DNA of 41,790 nt from Caldilineaceae bacterium (GTDB taxonomy: Bacteria; Chloroflexota; Anaerolineae; Caldilineales; Caldilineaceae). Below are positions 41,781 through 41,790 of the stretch, piece by piece (within the stretch, counting starts at the first letter, position 1; each line of letters opens with the position of its first letter). The notes under the pieces were generated by a model that worked only from the letters and a program-made list of their open reading frames with translations, ran no database searches and was not told where the DNA came from. The stretch spans positions 1 to 41,790 of the forward strand of contig JAHBVG010000058.1 in assembly GCA_019637695.1 (NCBI GenBank), in the 5' to 3' direction. The position numbers were made by a program, and so were the translations under genes.

Positions 41781-41790
41781 ATAAGGTGAT

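Overview
The window looks like a chromosomal segment of a free-living, GC-rich bacterium, most likely a Chloroflexota member of the Anaerolineae/Caldilineae type. That placement is an inference from gene content: lipoprotein-anchored family-5 ABC transport, several sialidase-fold proteins, a gingipain-like protease, LysM plus lamin-tail proteins, and many small palindromic repeats. No rRNA or other taxonomic marker is present. I see no rRNA, tRNA, CRISPR array or complete insertion sequence.

Layout. (1) 91-5470 is a drmA-drmB pair, the core of the DISARM anti-phage system. The reading frames overlap by 11 bp; no drmC follows, and anything upstream lies outside the window. (2) 5513-22637 is a large catabolic and uptake region. 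It has two forward genes (sialidase-fold protein, amidohydrolase); a four-gene reverse operon (sialidase-fold protein, fumarylacetoacetase-family hydrolase, Gfo/Idh/MocA oxidoreductase, class III aminotransferase); a forward pair of paralogous Gfo/Idh/MocA oxidoreductases; and a forward operon of a sialidase-fold protein, two permeases, two ATPases and a family-5 solute-binding lipoprotein. (3) 22662-25000 holds a terminator, a small hypothetical gene, a short element with inverted ends and TA flanks (MITE-like), an HTH regulator, a DUF2237 gene and a SIS-domain isomerase. (4) 25223-35462 is an export and hydrolysis region: a 1115-residue secreted propeller plus glycosidase-fold protein, an M3 oligoendopeptidase, an unrecognised 584-residue protein and a secreted C25-type cysteine protease. 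(5) 35892-41780 holds a membrane protein with a duplicated His motif, a toxin-antitoxin-like small gene plus nucleotidyltransferase, a single-chain restriction-modification protein (XamI-like endonuclease fused to an N6-adenine methyltransferase), and a LysM/lamin-tail surface protein.

How it works together. The reverse operon starting at 12318 and the forward transporter operon starting at 15114 have promoters of the same build, with a shared TGGT-N11-ACCA dyad (consensus TGGTnCTATnnnnGnACCA) just after the -10 box. The likeliest reading is one regulon that imports an oligosaccharide through the ABC transporter and dismantles it with sialidase-fold proteins, oxidoreductases, an aminotransferase and a FAH-family hydrolase. 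The substrate cannot be named from sequence. Defence genes bracket this metabolic block on both sides.

Repeats. Two families of small palindromes recur: a double hairpin built on GGTC-ACG-GACC (near 1, 23814 and 32392) and a GCCGGGGACTT hairpin (12464 and 28607).
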